Part shown: piece after piece, positions 41,301 to 51,038 of the stretch
How positions within the stretch are numbered: the first letter of the stretch is position 1
How the letters are laid out: every line of letters starts with the position of its first letter
Notes under the pieces: generated by a model
The model's input: only the letters and a program-made list of their open reading frames with translations
What the model was told of the DNA's origin: nothing
Database searches by the model: none
Translations under genes and position numbers: made by a program
Source: Amoebophrya sp. A120
Taxonomy: Eukaryota; Sar; Dinophyceae; Syndiniales; Amoebophryaceae
Assembly: GCA_905178155.1 (NCBI GenBank)
Contig: CAJINV010000001.1
Span: 10,135,432-10,199,431 of the forward strand
Length of the DNA: 64,000 bases
Direction: 5' to 3'

Positions 41301-42288
41301 GAAAGACGCCGTTGTCGATTGGTGTTGCGGCGGCCCCGTGGAGGACCGGGTCACCGGGGAGATGACCACCACCAACGCCCGCCAGCTTGACTTCGCCGGC
41401 GAGTTCCGCGGGCGCGTGACGGGGTGGCACGGGCGGTCCCTGACGGTGCGGCACCTCCAGCGTCGCAACGGGTACTGGGCCGGGGAAGATGCGCGGAAGT
41501 GGAAGGAGGCATCGTGCTACTTCGACTCCGAGGCACTGTTTTACCGTGCGCAAGTCGGCTTCCAGCGGTACAGCCAGGAGGCCAGCGGGCGGATGCAGCT
41601 TAAGACGTTCTCGCTGTCGGCGGGCCAGACCGGGATGCTGACTCTGTACTCTTACGAGCACATTGAGAAGCGCACCCTAAAGAAGCAGCACGGCGGCTGG
41701 GCCGACAAGCTGGCGCGCACCTACGTGCACGAAGTGGAGTACTACAACAAGTACAAGAACCAGGGTCGGGTGCTCGGCTACAAGGTACGCCAGACCCGGC
41801 GCATGGACACCTGCGACTTCGATAAGCGAACCTCCGAAGTCACCGTGTACCAGAAAGAAGCCCTTGGTGGCAAGATGGACATCCAGTTCAAACTGCAGAC
41901 AGCCTCGACGTACGAGCGAAACGTCTGGGGTCTGTGGACCCTGCAACACACCGACGATCGTATCTTACAGGTGCACAAGGACAAAGACGGAAAAAGCTTG
42001 ATAACGGAGGAAGACCGGCAGAAACGCGAAGCGATTCTGCAGGAACCGCCCAAGAAGGAGGAACACATGACCGACCGGCGGAAATGGTGGCAGAAGGTGG
42101 GAGATTTCTTCACCAAAGAAATTCCGCACGCGGCCCAGTGTGTGGTTGGGTGCGAAGACACGAAAGCGTATGAGGAGAGCATGGCGGAAGCAAAATTCGG
42201 CCGCAACCTGGACAACATGACCGCCGACGACAAGAAAGCGTACGAGGGCGAGTTGCGCAGTTATCGCGAAGCGCTCTTTGCCTATGAG
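26393..42288 (+). CDS. Giant SecA-motor protein, exon 2
   Basis: This exon encodes about 5,299 residues, continuing in frame from exon 1 once introner A is removed. It opens with a Gly/Ala-rich hydrophobic stretch (nt 26430-26620), a candidate membrane or glycine-zipper region. A further hydrophobic stretch lies at nt 35405-35500, just before an Ala/Glu-rich low-complexity region at 35750-36080. A third Gly-rich one lies at 41090-41260. Long charged coiled coils occupy nt 36540-40580, and a Gly/Asn tract followed by a Pro run lies at 40600-40730. Acidic linkers with M-x-V-D motifs occur near 28690 and 34026. No catalytic family is recognised. If unspliced, the frame ends at the stop at 42325-42327. 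I prefer a splice after GAG at 42288, because the next exon is in phase and lacks a start codon. An ATG at 26359 lies inside introner A and is not the start. Confidence 0.85.
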
Positions 42289-42620
42289 GTACCTCTTGTT
42301 GCGTTTCGTAGCTTCTTCATCAAATGACTAATTTACCCACTTGTTTTTGCACTTTGGTAGCTGTAGTAGAAAGATGACGTGGTTGATTGATGCCCCAAGA
42401 CTTTAGTAAGCGACCATGCACGACATTCGTGTTCGAAACAAGTACATGAAGGAGGCATCCGGTTTGAAGCACAATCATAAAGACAGAACGCGCCGCCGGC
42501 GTTTTCGTCGGCGTTGTCGTATACGTCTGTCGTGATGCTGATGCTCTAGCTCATGATTTATCATTCCGTTGAGGTGTAAAAAAGAAGCAAAATCCCACCG
42601 ATGATTCACCATATCAACAG
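42289..42620 (+). other. Proposed GT-AG intron joining exons 2 and 3
   Basis: This 332-nt stretch starts GTACCT after a GAG codon and ends ATCAACAG before TCA. Both junctions are phase 0. It shows no TIR or TSD, unlike the introners. The alternative is that the giant gene stops at 42325-42327 and a separate gene begins downstream. That is less likely because exon 3 has no in-frame ATG for about 40 codons after its opening. The polypyrimidine tract is poor, so the call stays moderate. A GC-rich stretch at about 42490-42515 could fold into a small hairpin. Confidence 0.5.
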
Positions 42621-42988
42621 TCAAAATTGACGGACGACCCGGATTCGTTGTACTCTTCGAGCATTGACGACGAGTTCACGTTGATAAGCGAGACCTGGAC
42701 CGCGGAGATCACGGGCAACGACAATCTGCGTAGCCTCGAGAATGGGATGCGACAGGCCATGCACGACAACGGAAAGCTACCGAAGGACTTCTTCACGACC
42801 GGATTCGGGCCCATGCACAACAAGGCGAAAATCTACACCAAAGAGGAAACGCAGGGGATGATCAGCACCGTCTCCACCGTGGTCAGCATCGCCGCCACCG
42901 TGGCAGCGGCCATGGTCGGGGACTTTGCGGCGGACAAGGTTCTGCAGCCTTCGCAGTTCATGTCGGCGAAGCTCGGCGCGGACGAGGT
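42621..42988 (+). CDS. Giant protein, exon 3
   Basis: This exon encodes about 122 residues with an acidic Ser-rich opening (TDDPDSLYSSSIDDEF) and a hydrophobic Ala/Val stretch at nt 42855-42925 that could be a membrane segment. It ends with GADEV at the TSD of introner B, in phase 2. After removal of B it continues in frame into exon 4, giving GADEVVLNSVRKRM. No family is recognised. Whether it belongs to the giant gene depends on the proposed intron 42289-42620. Its join to exon 4 is well supported by the introner geometry. Confidence 0.72.
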
Positions 42989-45900
42989 TATCCTGAGTAA
43001 AAACGTACCCACACCAGAGTTGTAATGCAGATTTGCAAAGACAGGAAGACTTGTAATGCGCATCCGCATGAGAGCCATTTTCAGTCGTGTTTTGGAATTT
43101 GTGACGCTGTGAACAGGATGAGCAAATGAATCTGTGATGCGGCTGCGCTTGCTAATCTGCACTACACTGCAGAGTGCAACTTGTCATGCGTGACTCACCG
43201 TAGCCATTTTGGCTCAAGATCCTTAATATACCAACCCCTGCCATTCTGGCGGGGGGGATCCGCTGAGCAAAGATCACAACTCTCACAGCGACAACCCCTA
43301 GTAGAACCTTTTACAGCATCTAGGGAGAGAGAGGAGGCCCGACCCTAGGAAAGTTCACAGCCAGTCTTCTTGTTTTCCTTTTTCTGTTTTGCGCTAGTTC
43401 CCACCACTTCCGCAGCTCTCACTGCCCGTTCATCTTGCAGCTTTACGATCGTGCTCGCGTAGTCACAATAGGGATCCAACAATAAAGACCATGGCCTCGG
43501 CCTCCGGCAGCCTAGCGGGTATCTCCCTGCTAGGCTATGACACCCAGCGACGCCTCCGCGAGTAGTAGCGCACGCGGATGCTGCGCGACGCCCAAGCGGG
43601 GCGAACTCAAGATGCCTCGGCAAGCGGGAAGGACTCAGCGCCCCACGCGGTTCCTCTTTTTACTCACCGACGGAGGGGCTACGGCAGCTGGCCCCAAATG
43701 GTCAGTTCCCCGAGCAACCAATAGGCGTTGTAGGGGCGCGCAATAGGCTGCGGGTCGTAGTCTCCCACACACCACACCACCAAAGCGAGACAGGTCTCAC
43801 CATTACCAAACACCGAGGCCCCGACCGCCAGCGCACGGCCAAAGTTCAGGCGGAGCCCACTCGAGCCGGGCACAGGCGCGGCGCAAGGCGTTAGCAAATG
43901 CGGCAGGGCTGGAAGAGTTTTCAGCAGTAAGCCCAGCAAGAGGCTTGCTCCCGTAGCACTCAACAGAAGATGTGTAGGGGCACGCAACAAAAGATGTGTA
44001 GCTGCAAACTCCTCGGCTCGAAGCATTTGCGTACCGGGGCCGACGAACGCAAGCAGCACGACCACCGAAACGCCTCCAGCCGGGCGAGCTTCCGGCATCG
44101 GCCCACGTCACGTCTCCACTTCGGGAAGCCCGCTGCCTCCGGTCTTGCATGTTCCCAATAAACTACCAGACTGACTCTTGCATGGCCCCCAAGAAAAGCT
44201 TCCCCACCGTCCTCCCATGTATTTCCGTGTAGCTACCCCTTTGTGAACTCGAAAACGTCGTCCATGATTATTATGGGTATGGCCTAGCCTGTAGCTTCTC
44301 CTCCTTAGTTACTGGTGGCCTGGTCAGTTTTCGGACAGTAACAGCTGCCCTGCCTGCTCTCCATGGGGCGCATGCTGTTGTGCGTGCGTCCCTGCTAAGG
44401 TATTGCTATAGTGAATATGGCAAAGAAAAACAGCTGCCAGCTCTCACAGTGTGCTGGTGGGCTGTGCTCTGCCAGATAGGAATGTGAAGTGGGCTGCGCC
44501 GTTTCCGTCCCCGTTGCTGGTGCTGGTGCTCCGGGGTGGTTGGCTATGTCCTACAGTTGTAATGGTGGCGTTTTGTGTGAGGAGTATAGTGGGGAGTGCC
44601 AGGTCCATAGGGCCCGGGGGGACGGCGTCTTCGGGTTCTATTTGCATTTCGCTGTTCGGTTTTTCCCTTCCATAGTCCTCCGGCCCCGACCTGATGCTAC
44701 GGAGGTGTTCACGCAGCTGCTGGCGTTTCACTTTCGACATGTGCCCCGCGGTGGCCGGTTGTTTCGGAGCTGAATAAGTATGCGTTTTGACTTGCGCCGC
44801 GCGATTCTCGACTAGCAGCCAGATGAATACGTGGATGCACCGCATCAAACCTGCCATGCCAGCTGCTCAACCTGTGTACGCCCTCGCGGAACAGGAGTCC
44901 CGACCTGGCGCCGGCTGTCCGGTGCCGTGCTGGGTTTAGAGCCTCGCCGTGCAGTTCCACTCCTGCCTCTTCTCGACAGCAAGCCGACATTTGTGGACCG
45001 GTGCCGCAACCACGACGTGTGAGTTTGACGATTTACAGATGAAGCAGCTCTTCGTGGCCCTTCCGCACGTGACTATCGGGCTTCGGCATTTGCGCGCTCA
45101 TCATTCTCTACTCGCCGGCTCCGTCGTGATCAGTGTACGCGCACCGGTTTGCCATTACGGAGTTGCGCGTGCTGTCGGAGATGTTGCAGCTTTTCGCGGC
45201 CTTCGTGTCCGATACCATCGGGGTTTCGGGCATTCCGCGCCAGCTACTTCGCACCACCGATGGAATCTTGATCACCCCGGTGACGCCGCCGCCCCGGGCC
45301 TTGCGGTTCTGGATCTTCCGACGATTCTCCTCACACACACACGCACATAGATCAAAACTCCATACACACACACGCCTGCGTCCCGTATTCCTGTACTGTT
45401 CGCCACGCGCTACTCGGCACGCCCACCTGTTCTACTCCGTCTTTGGTTCTGCCCCTCGGTACACCCCGGTGCTCGACTCCGCCGCTGCTCTCCTTTTCCT
45501 CTGTACTGCCTCTTTCTCCTTCTTGGTGCTGAAGCTATGCTTCTTCTCCCGCGCGACCCCTACGTGACTGCTTTCTCTCCACGACGTCCACCTGTGCTTC
45601 CCGTGCGACGCCTGCCGCCGTGGTTCCTGGATGCCGCATGACGACATTATTCAGACTGTGCTACTTTGTATGTGTGCCTTTTGCTGCATTACTTTATATT
45701 TTAGTTTCTTTATGCATCTATTTCTTATCACACTTACTATTTTTTTATTGTTGCAGCCTGTGCGTAGTCGCGAGCTTATTTCAATTGTCTTTGCGCCACA
45801 GCAAGCCGTTTACCTAGTCCTTGCTCTCGAGGCCTTCGTCCCTCGTTCGCCTTTTCATCATTATTTTTACTTTTCGCTGGTCTATCAATTATCCGGCCTT

Positions 45901-46434
45901 CACCTCGGATCCCAGCTGGTTGTGCTTTATTTTCCCGGCTGCTGTGCTATTATGTTACTTTCTATTTCAAGGGCCTTCTCTCCCGCTTTTCTATTCTGCT
46001 TTGCCATTCTTATTTTTACGTATGTATACAGGCTTTTCCTCCTGTCCATCTTCACTATCTTTTCCAACCCTTCGGGGGGGAGGCCTTCGTCCCTCCTTAC
46101 ATATCTTCTTGCTTCTTTCTTCTTGTTTCCGTCGGTCGCGCATGTGCGTAGTTACCCGCTCGGAGTCTTTTGTTTTTCATGTGACTCCGCAGCCTCCGTG
46201 CATAGGTTTGTTATGATCGTATTTCCAAGTCCGATGACTTGTCTTGGTACTCGCACATTCGAGATCGGGGGGGTGAGGGGGGGACTCAAGCCAAAAAAAG
46301 AATTCACCTGATACACAATGTCCCGCCCGCAGTAGCACAGTCTGTTTATGTCATGCGTGACTCACAAAACTCCTAGGTTTGTGTTGCAAAGTCCCCATCC
46401 TGACTCTGGTGTGGGTACGTTTTTACTCAGGATA
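42989..46434. mobile_element. Introner B, 3,446-bp TIR element
   Basis: Perfect 32-bp TIRs lie at 42989-43020 and 46403-46434 (outer end TATCCTGAGTAAAAACGTAC). They are flanked by perfect 5-bp TSDs GAGGT at 42984-42988 and 46435-46439. Excision with one TSD restores the frame between exons 3 and 4. One cut register (42987-46437) gives canonical GT-AG. The left end holds four copies of a TTGTNATGC-like motif, at about 43021, 43052, 43131 and 43182. The interior contains a spliced-leader sequence, a possible 5' leader with ATG at 43491 opening a 24-codon frame, and a pyrimidine-rich tract at 45600-46260. I recognise no transposase. Frames of 115-226 codons exist on both strands but none resembles a known family. 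It is about ten times longer than the other introners here, so it could be a filled non-autonomous element or a decayed parent. Confidence 0.92.
43197..43255 (+). ncRNA. Dinoflagellate spliced-leader sequence with downstream hairpin (relict or pseudogene of SL RNA)
   Basis: Positions 43197-43218 match the conserved 22-nt dinoflagellate spliced-leader exon exactly, with A at the variable first base and including the ATTTTGG Sm-like motif. Sixteen bases later a 9-bp hairpin (CCCCTGCCA, loop TTC, TGGCGGGGG) ends at 43255, giving a 59-nt unit, close to the usual length of a dinoflagellate SL RNA. The base pair after the leader is AT instead of the GT needed for a splice donor. It may therefore be an inactive SL RNA copy, or the relict leader of a retroposed trans-spliced mRNA. 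It lies inside introner B. Confidence 0.7.
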
Positions 46435-46439
46435 GAGGT

Positions 46440-46901
46440 GGTCCTGAATTCAGTTCGGAAGCGAATGGGTCTGGGTCGGCTGAACAAGGTGGTCGACAAA
46501 GCTGGCAACGCTATCTTCAAACCCTCAGCCGTGAAGGACAGCGTGTTCAAAACTTTCTGCAAGAAAGCAGGGAAGAAGCTGGTTCGCGAAGGTGCTCGGC
46601 GGGTTGCAAAGAACGTAAAACTTCCTGTCGGAAAATGGATTGGCTCCGCGCTAGTTCGAAACCCTAACAAAGCGAAATATGGGCGGCTGCGCTCGGCGTC
46701 CGAAAAAGAGCGCGAGCAGCGGCACCACGAGTCTATGACGGGCCTACCGGCAGAAGTGAGCGCTTACCAAGCATGGAAGGCCTTTGAAACCGTGCACAGG
46801 ATTACCAAAGTTACCAACGACGTGTCTTCTGCCAAAGACCGGGACGACCTTATCGAAAAAACGCTTTTCAATAAAGATGCAGTTGCGCTAGCGAAGCAAC
46901 T
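46440..46901 (+). CDS. Giant protein, exon 4
   Basis: This exon encodes about 154 residues that are strongly basic at the start (VRKRMGLGRLNKVVDKAG, then KKAGKKLVREGARRVAKNVK) and helical later. It enters in phase 2 from exon 3 after introner B and leaves in phase 2 at a GT donor (46902). The basic, amphipathic character contrasts with the acidic exon 3. No family is recognised. The frame upstream of 46440 is open through the TIR of introner B, which could mislead a gene finder into an earlier start. Confidence 0.75.
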
Positions 46902-47026
46902 GTATAAAATCTGTTTCCTTTTCTTTGTTTTCTACAGCATGTGTCTTTCAACTTTCATCTCTGTTGATGTTGGGGCAGGTACTCATCTCTGTTGATGTCG
47001 TGATTAAAAACCAAACTCAAAACCAG
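46902..47026 (+). other. Canonical GT-AG intron (125 nt)
   Basis: The intron starts GTATAA and ends AAAACCAG. Splicing joins CT plus G into Leu and gives ALAKQLHDQSIEHQDAEF in frame. It has no TIR and no TSD. A near-perfect direct repeat of CTCATCTCTGTTGATGT lies inside (about 46957 and 46982). Alternative AG acceptors upstream do not keep the frame of the next exon. Confidence 0.65.
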
Positions 47027-49119
47027 GCATGACCAAAGCATCGAGCACCAGGACGCCGAATTTGAGGAGGGCAACCGGGTAAAATTGCGTGCGCTGCAGG
47101 AGAGGCAGCGAGAAGGTCGCGTGAAACGGGAAGCCGCCCTAGCCGAAGAGCAGGAGAAAGAGAAGCAGCAGATGGATGAGCACAGGTCGCCGGGAGAGGG
47201 CGGTGGTGTGGAGGACCTCGCTTACCAGCGACGACTGATGGTGGGACGGCACGCTGCGGGGAGCAAGGCGCTGTCCGAATTATTAGAGAAGGAGGAAAAA
47301 GAGGGAAAGGAGGCACTGGAAAAAAAAATAAAAAAAGATAAAGAGCATTACGAGAAGCACAGCGCCGCCGCCTGGCAAAAGTCTGTCATAGGTGGATTTT
47401 TGGACAAGTACTCAGAAGTCCTGTCGCAGGTAGAAGCGGGGCGGGGAAAGTGGGGGAAAGAAGACCAAAAGGCCGAGGATGACGAGAACGGCATCACGGA
47501 AGAACAACGTAAAGAGATAGACGAAGCGGAAAAAGAAGAAAAAGAGAAAAACCACTGGAAAGTGCGCACTGCCATGGATTCGTGCCACGGCTTGTCCGGG
47601 AAGTTTGACGAGAAAGTCGGGGACATAGTCGACGGGATTTACGACACAACTAGCGCGGCGGCCAACAAAGTGTATGAAGCGGCGAAGAAGAAAGCTCGCA
47701 GCCTGCGCCAGTTGGGCGCGCAAACAGAGCGACCAAGTCTCGCGGATCCGGAGAAGCGCGGCGGAGGTGACGATCTTGAGGACGATGGTGCGGACGGAAG
47801 AACCAACGTGCCCGATGACGATGGACTCTCGGATCTGGGCGATCTGGAGGACGAGTGGCAACAAGATGTGCTCTACCACGTGGGCCGGGACCACGTACAG
47901 CGAGACCTGGAGGCTATCCGGGACGGCCTGAGTCGTGGGCAGCAGGAGCGGCGGGAACAGGAAGACGTGGAAGGGGATGGCGTCAATGGCGACGGGGAGT
48001 GGGGCGCGGAGCAGGCGGGCCCGCCGCGACGAAGGAATGCGGTCTACGACGCTAGCACCAGTAGGGACGACGACGACGAGGGACGAGAGCCCCGTGGGCG
48101 CGGCGTCGCGGCGGACGAAGTGCCCGAGCACGAGGATCCCGACGCTGCCGGTGAACAGCACGTTGCTGAGGGGGCGGGACAGCAGCTCCGGAGAAGAAGG
48201 AATGCTGTGTACCTCCCGGAAACGGGGGAGGAGGACGATCACCCGGACGTAACGAACGATCGGCAGCAGCGGAGAAATGCTGTTTACTTCCCGGGCACAA
48301 GCCACGACGGAGAGTGGCATCCGGACGTAACGAACGATCGGCAGCAGCGGAGAAATGCTGTTTACGACCCGGACACGAGCCACGACGGGGAGTGGCATCC
48401 GGACGTGACGAATGATGGGCAGCAGCGTAGAAATGCTGTTTACGACCCGGACACGAGCCACGACGGGGAGTGGCATCCGGATGTAACGAACCATCAGCAG
48501 CAGCGGAGAAATGCTGTTAACGATCCGGACACGAGCCACGACGGGACGGGGCATCCGGACGTGACGAACGATCGGCAGCAACGTAGAAATGCTGTTTACG
48601 GCCCGGGCACGAGGAAAGACGCGACAGCTGCATCGACGTGGATGATGAAGCCGGGCGGGGAAGGAGCTGCAGCCGCAGCCCCAGCGCCAGCTGCTGGCGC
48701 GGCGCAGTCTAATAACGTCTTAGCACATTCAATGTGGGACGTATACGATAAGGTAACTCCTATCGAAGCAGGCCACATATCTCCGTGGGAAGAGTTCGAA
48801 GCGCAGTGCAAGAAAGAAAACGTCAGCGATGAGCAGGTGAGCAAGTTGAAGGCAAAATGGGATGCCATTACCGACTTTGGAACAAAAAACGTTGCACCGC
48901 TGAACACAATATCGCGTGAGAATTTGCGCGATCTGGGCAAGGATAACCCACAGGTTTTTCACATATTTCAACTTGCTGACATCGTTACCCGGAACCACCA
49001 GCTGGCCCTGGTTGACGCGGGCATTCGCAGTGATACCAATCCATCAACTGGCCAATGTGATCCCTACATCATGGACACTTTGAAGCATGCTGCTTTGAAC
49101 AGTGGGGCCGATCCGATTG
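47027..49119 (+). CDS. Giant protein, exon 5, with 26-residue tandem repeats
   Basis: This exon encodes about 698 residues. The first ~230 are Glu/Lys-rich coiled coil (RALQERQREGRVKREAALAE and similar). An acidic region follows, then a block of tandem 26-residue repeats (annotated separately), a short Ala-rich linker, and a compact-looking C-terminal part at nt 48720-49119 beginning LAHSMWDVYDKVTPIEAGH. It ends at the TSD of introner C in phase 1. An apparent tail VCIANMSGSRG ending at 49193 is read-through into introner C, not real C-terminus. No family is recognised. Confidence 0.8.
48196..48630 (+). repeat. 78-bp tandem repeats encoding a 26-residue unit
   Basis: Five units (the first 75 bp, then four of 78 bp starting at 48271, 48349, 48427 and 48505) and a partial sixth at 48583 encode RRNAVY-DP-T-HDGEWHPDVTND-QQ. 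A more diverged RRNAVYD copy occurs upstream near 48030. Adjacent units are almost identical in DNA, including third positions, which indicates recent expansion. Copy number is likely to vary between strains. Confidence 0.93.
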
Positions 49120-49506
49120 TATGCATTGCAAATATGTCTGGGTCTAGGGGAGTCCGAGTTTGTCGCGCTAGGTCTAAGCGAAAGTGTATTTAAAAATCTG
49201 TATTGCTCTGGCTTTTGCTCTTGCATGACCAGCAAATGCGCCTAACTTTTATTTTGGTTGTCCGAAGAGGAAGAGAGGCAACACCTGTCATCATGCAGAA
49301 TTGAATAGGCATCGAGGAGCCTTCTCAAAACCTTTGCGGCCTTGTTGAGGTGCATCCTGTACCGATGAAGACGCACAATCTGTTGTGCCTTCTCCAAACT
49401 TGTGATGCTGGAGCCCGCATCCCGCCAACCCCTGATGTATGAATGCGAGACCAACAACATGAGAACCTTTTCAATCTTTCACACCCAGACATATTCGCGT
49501 TTGATA
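49120..49506. mobile_element. Introner C (387 bp, TIR family 2)
   Basis: It begins TAT, ends ATA, and has perfect 5-bp TSDs GATTG at 49115-49119 and 49507-49511. The left terminus contains GCAAATATGTCTGGGTC and the right end, read inverted, GCGAATATGTCTGGGTG. It shares this TIR with introner G in the CorA gene. Excision with one TSD joins DPI to AIRNPELVKK in frame. No register gives GT-AG. A TTGTGATGC motif occurs at about 49400. No coding capacity is seen. Confidence 0.92.
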
Positions 49507-49511
49507 GATTG

Positions 49512-49741
49512 CGATACGGAATCCCGAGCTCGTCAAGAAGGATCGGCAAGACGTATCGAAGAGAAGAACGCTCCCGCCGCAAAATCTGGAAGTGTTTGCG
49601 TTCTTGCAAAAGTGGTCATTAGAAACAGTTGCCACCTTGCACGTGTCAGCAGGACAAATTTTGAAGCTGGAACATCGAAGGTCTTTGTTCCAAAAAGAGA
49701 CAAAAATGCGCAAGCGCTTGAGGTGGTTGCGGTCAGATTAG
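49512..49741 (+). CDS. Giant protein, exon 6 (last exon)
   Basis: This exon encodes 76 residues plus stop (TAG at 49739-49741), entered in phase 1 from exon 5 after removal of introner C. The product is basic and helical (AIRNPELVKKDRQDVSKRRT to RRSLFQKETKMRKRLRWLRSD). Its open frame over the full exon, visible only when the introner is excised, is good evidence that the splice is real. With all six exons the protein would be about 15,005 residues from the ATG at 97. Confidence 0.75.
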
Positions 49742-49932
49742 CAAGACAAACATTTTGAATTCATTGTTGAAACTTCGCAACGCAAACATTTGAAAAACCT
49801 CGGGGCTGGGGGCATTTTTCGTTTTCATGCGAGGAGGTCTACTGCTTGCAGCATGGAGGCCCAGAGTCCACAAGCCTCCACCAGGGTTGGGGACTCAATC
49901 AATGGAGGTTTTTTCCCAACTCTGAGGAGAAC
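49742..49932. other. Spacer between the giant gene and the next gene
   Basis: About 190 bases without a convincing gene. The frame of the next gene is open from about 49775, and CTTGCAG at 49845-49851 could be an acceptor, so part of this stretch may be an intron or 5' UTR. An ATG at 49852 opens only a short frame of 27 codons. Confidence 0.4.
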
Positions 49933-50992
49933 ATGAAGACCGTCGCAAAAGAGATAGCCGAGGGGCATGCGACAGCAGCCAAGGAACGTGCCGAGAAACA
50001 CGGGTACCCAGATGCGATTCATTGGAAAATCGTAAATCTGCAGTGCTGCATGCATCCTGATTTTTCTACACACTTGCAGGCAGCCCTCGAGCAAGCCTTC
50101 CAGGACAAGGGCTTGCTTGATGCGCCTGGTGCGAAAGTGAGTCACCTGCACTGCAAGGGCAAGGACGCGCATCAAATTGACGCGGAAAAGAAAGGCAAAA
50201 CGACTTTAGCAATAGCGGGGCCCGGACGAAGTTCCATGTGGTTCAGACGGGATCACGAGGAGAACACTGATGATAAAAAAGTGAATATTGAGCGCGACAT
50301 TAAGAAGAGAGAAAATCCGCTCATGGAGCACAAAAAGGATCCAGATGCGTTTTTCAAGCAGCAGCAGGAAAAAATCGACATGGCTCCTAAGCGCCGCACG
50401 CAACTGCATGACATGATTGGGGATCTGACGACGGTCTTTCGCGCATATGAAGAAACGGGCGAGGAACACACTCCTCAAGCGAAAAAAGTTGCTGAAATGC
50501 AGGAACAAATCGCGCAACAGCTGGACAACTTGCACCTCCATCAAGAAAACGGCCAGGGTGTCGCCACCGCGCAGACAGCAGAAGAGCGAAACGCCCGCGC
50601 CCAAAGATTGTCTTGGGAGGACAGGACTCAGGCCGGGACTCCTCAGGACGAAGACGCTCGCCGAGCTGCGTTGCTTGCAGCAGCATCAAGTTTTATGACG
50701 CGGTCAAATTTTTTTACGCAAGGACCCACATTCCAGCCCGCGCCGTCTCCCAGACGAGCTACCGGGGCTCAAAATGGACGAACTATGACTGAGAGAAAAT
50801 CTGGCTTTCTCAAGACGCCACGTAAGTAGCATGCAGCCGAAGCCTCTCAGTTTGTTATTTTTGTCTGGATGTCATAGTCATTCTCAGCAACGGTTGCTGG
50901 CTTTTTCGCTCGAATTGTTCGTAATAGTATAACAACTTGTTACATCAGAAGATACAGCTTTCGCTTCGCGTTCGCCAGACGAGGCACTAGAT

Positions 50993-51038
<46 letters not shown>

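Noticed and set aside
42490-42520. GC-rich hairpin as a terminator between genes
   Set aside because: Weak short stem in a eukaryotic nuclear context, and the region is probably an intron.
43679-44150. Minus-strand frames of 139 and 115 codons inside introner B as possible transposase remnants
   Set aside because: No catalytic motif or recognisable family, and the two frames overlap with neither preferred.
45631-46311. 226-codon frame rich in Leu, Phe and Ser inside introner B
   Set aside because: It follows a pyrimidine-rich tract, which makes hydrophobic codons by composition, and resembles no family.
49120-49195. C-terminal tail CIANMSGSRG to KRKCI as the end of the repeat-containing protein
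   Set aside because: It is read-through of introner C; the excised form continues in frame to 49741.
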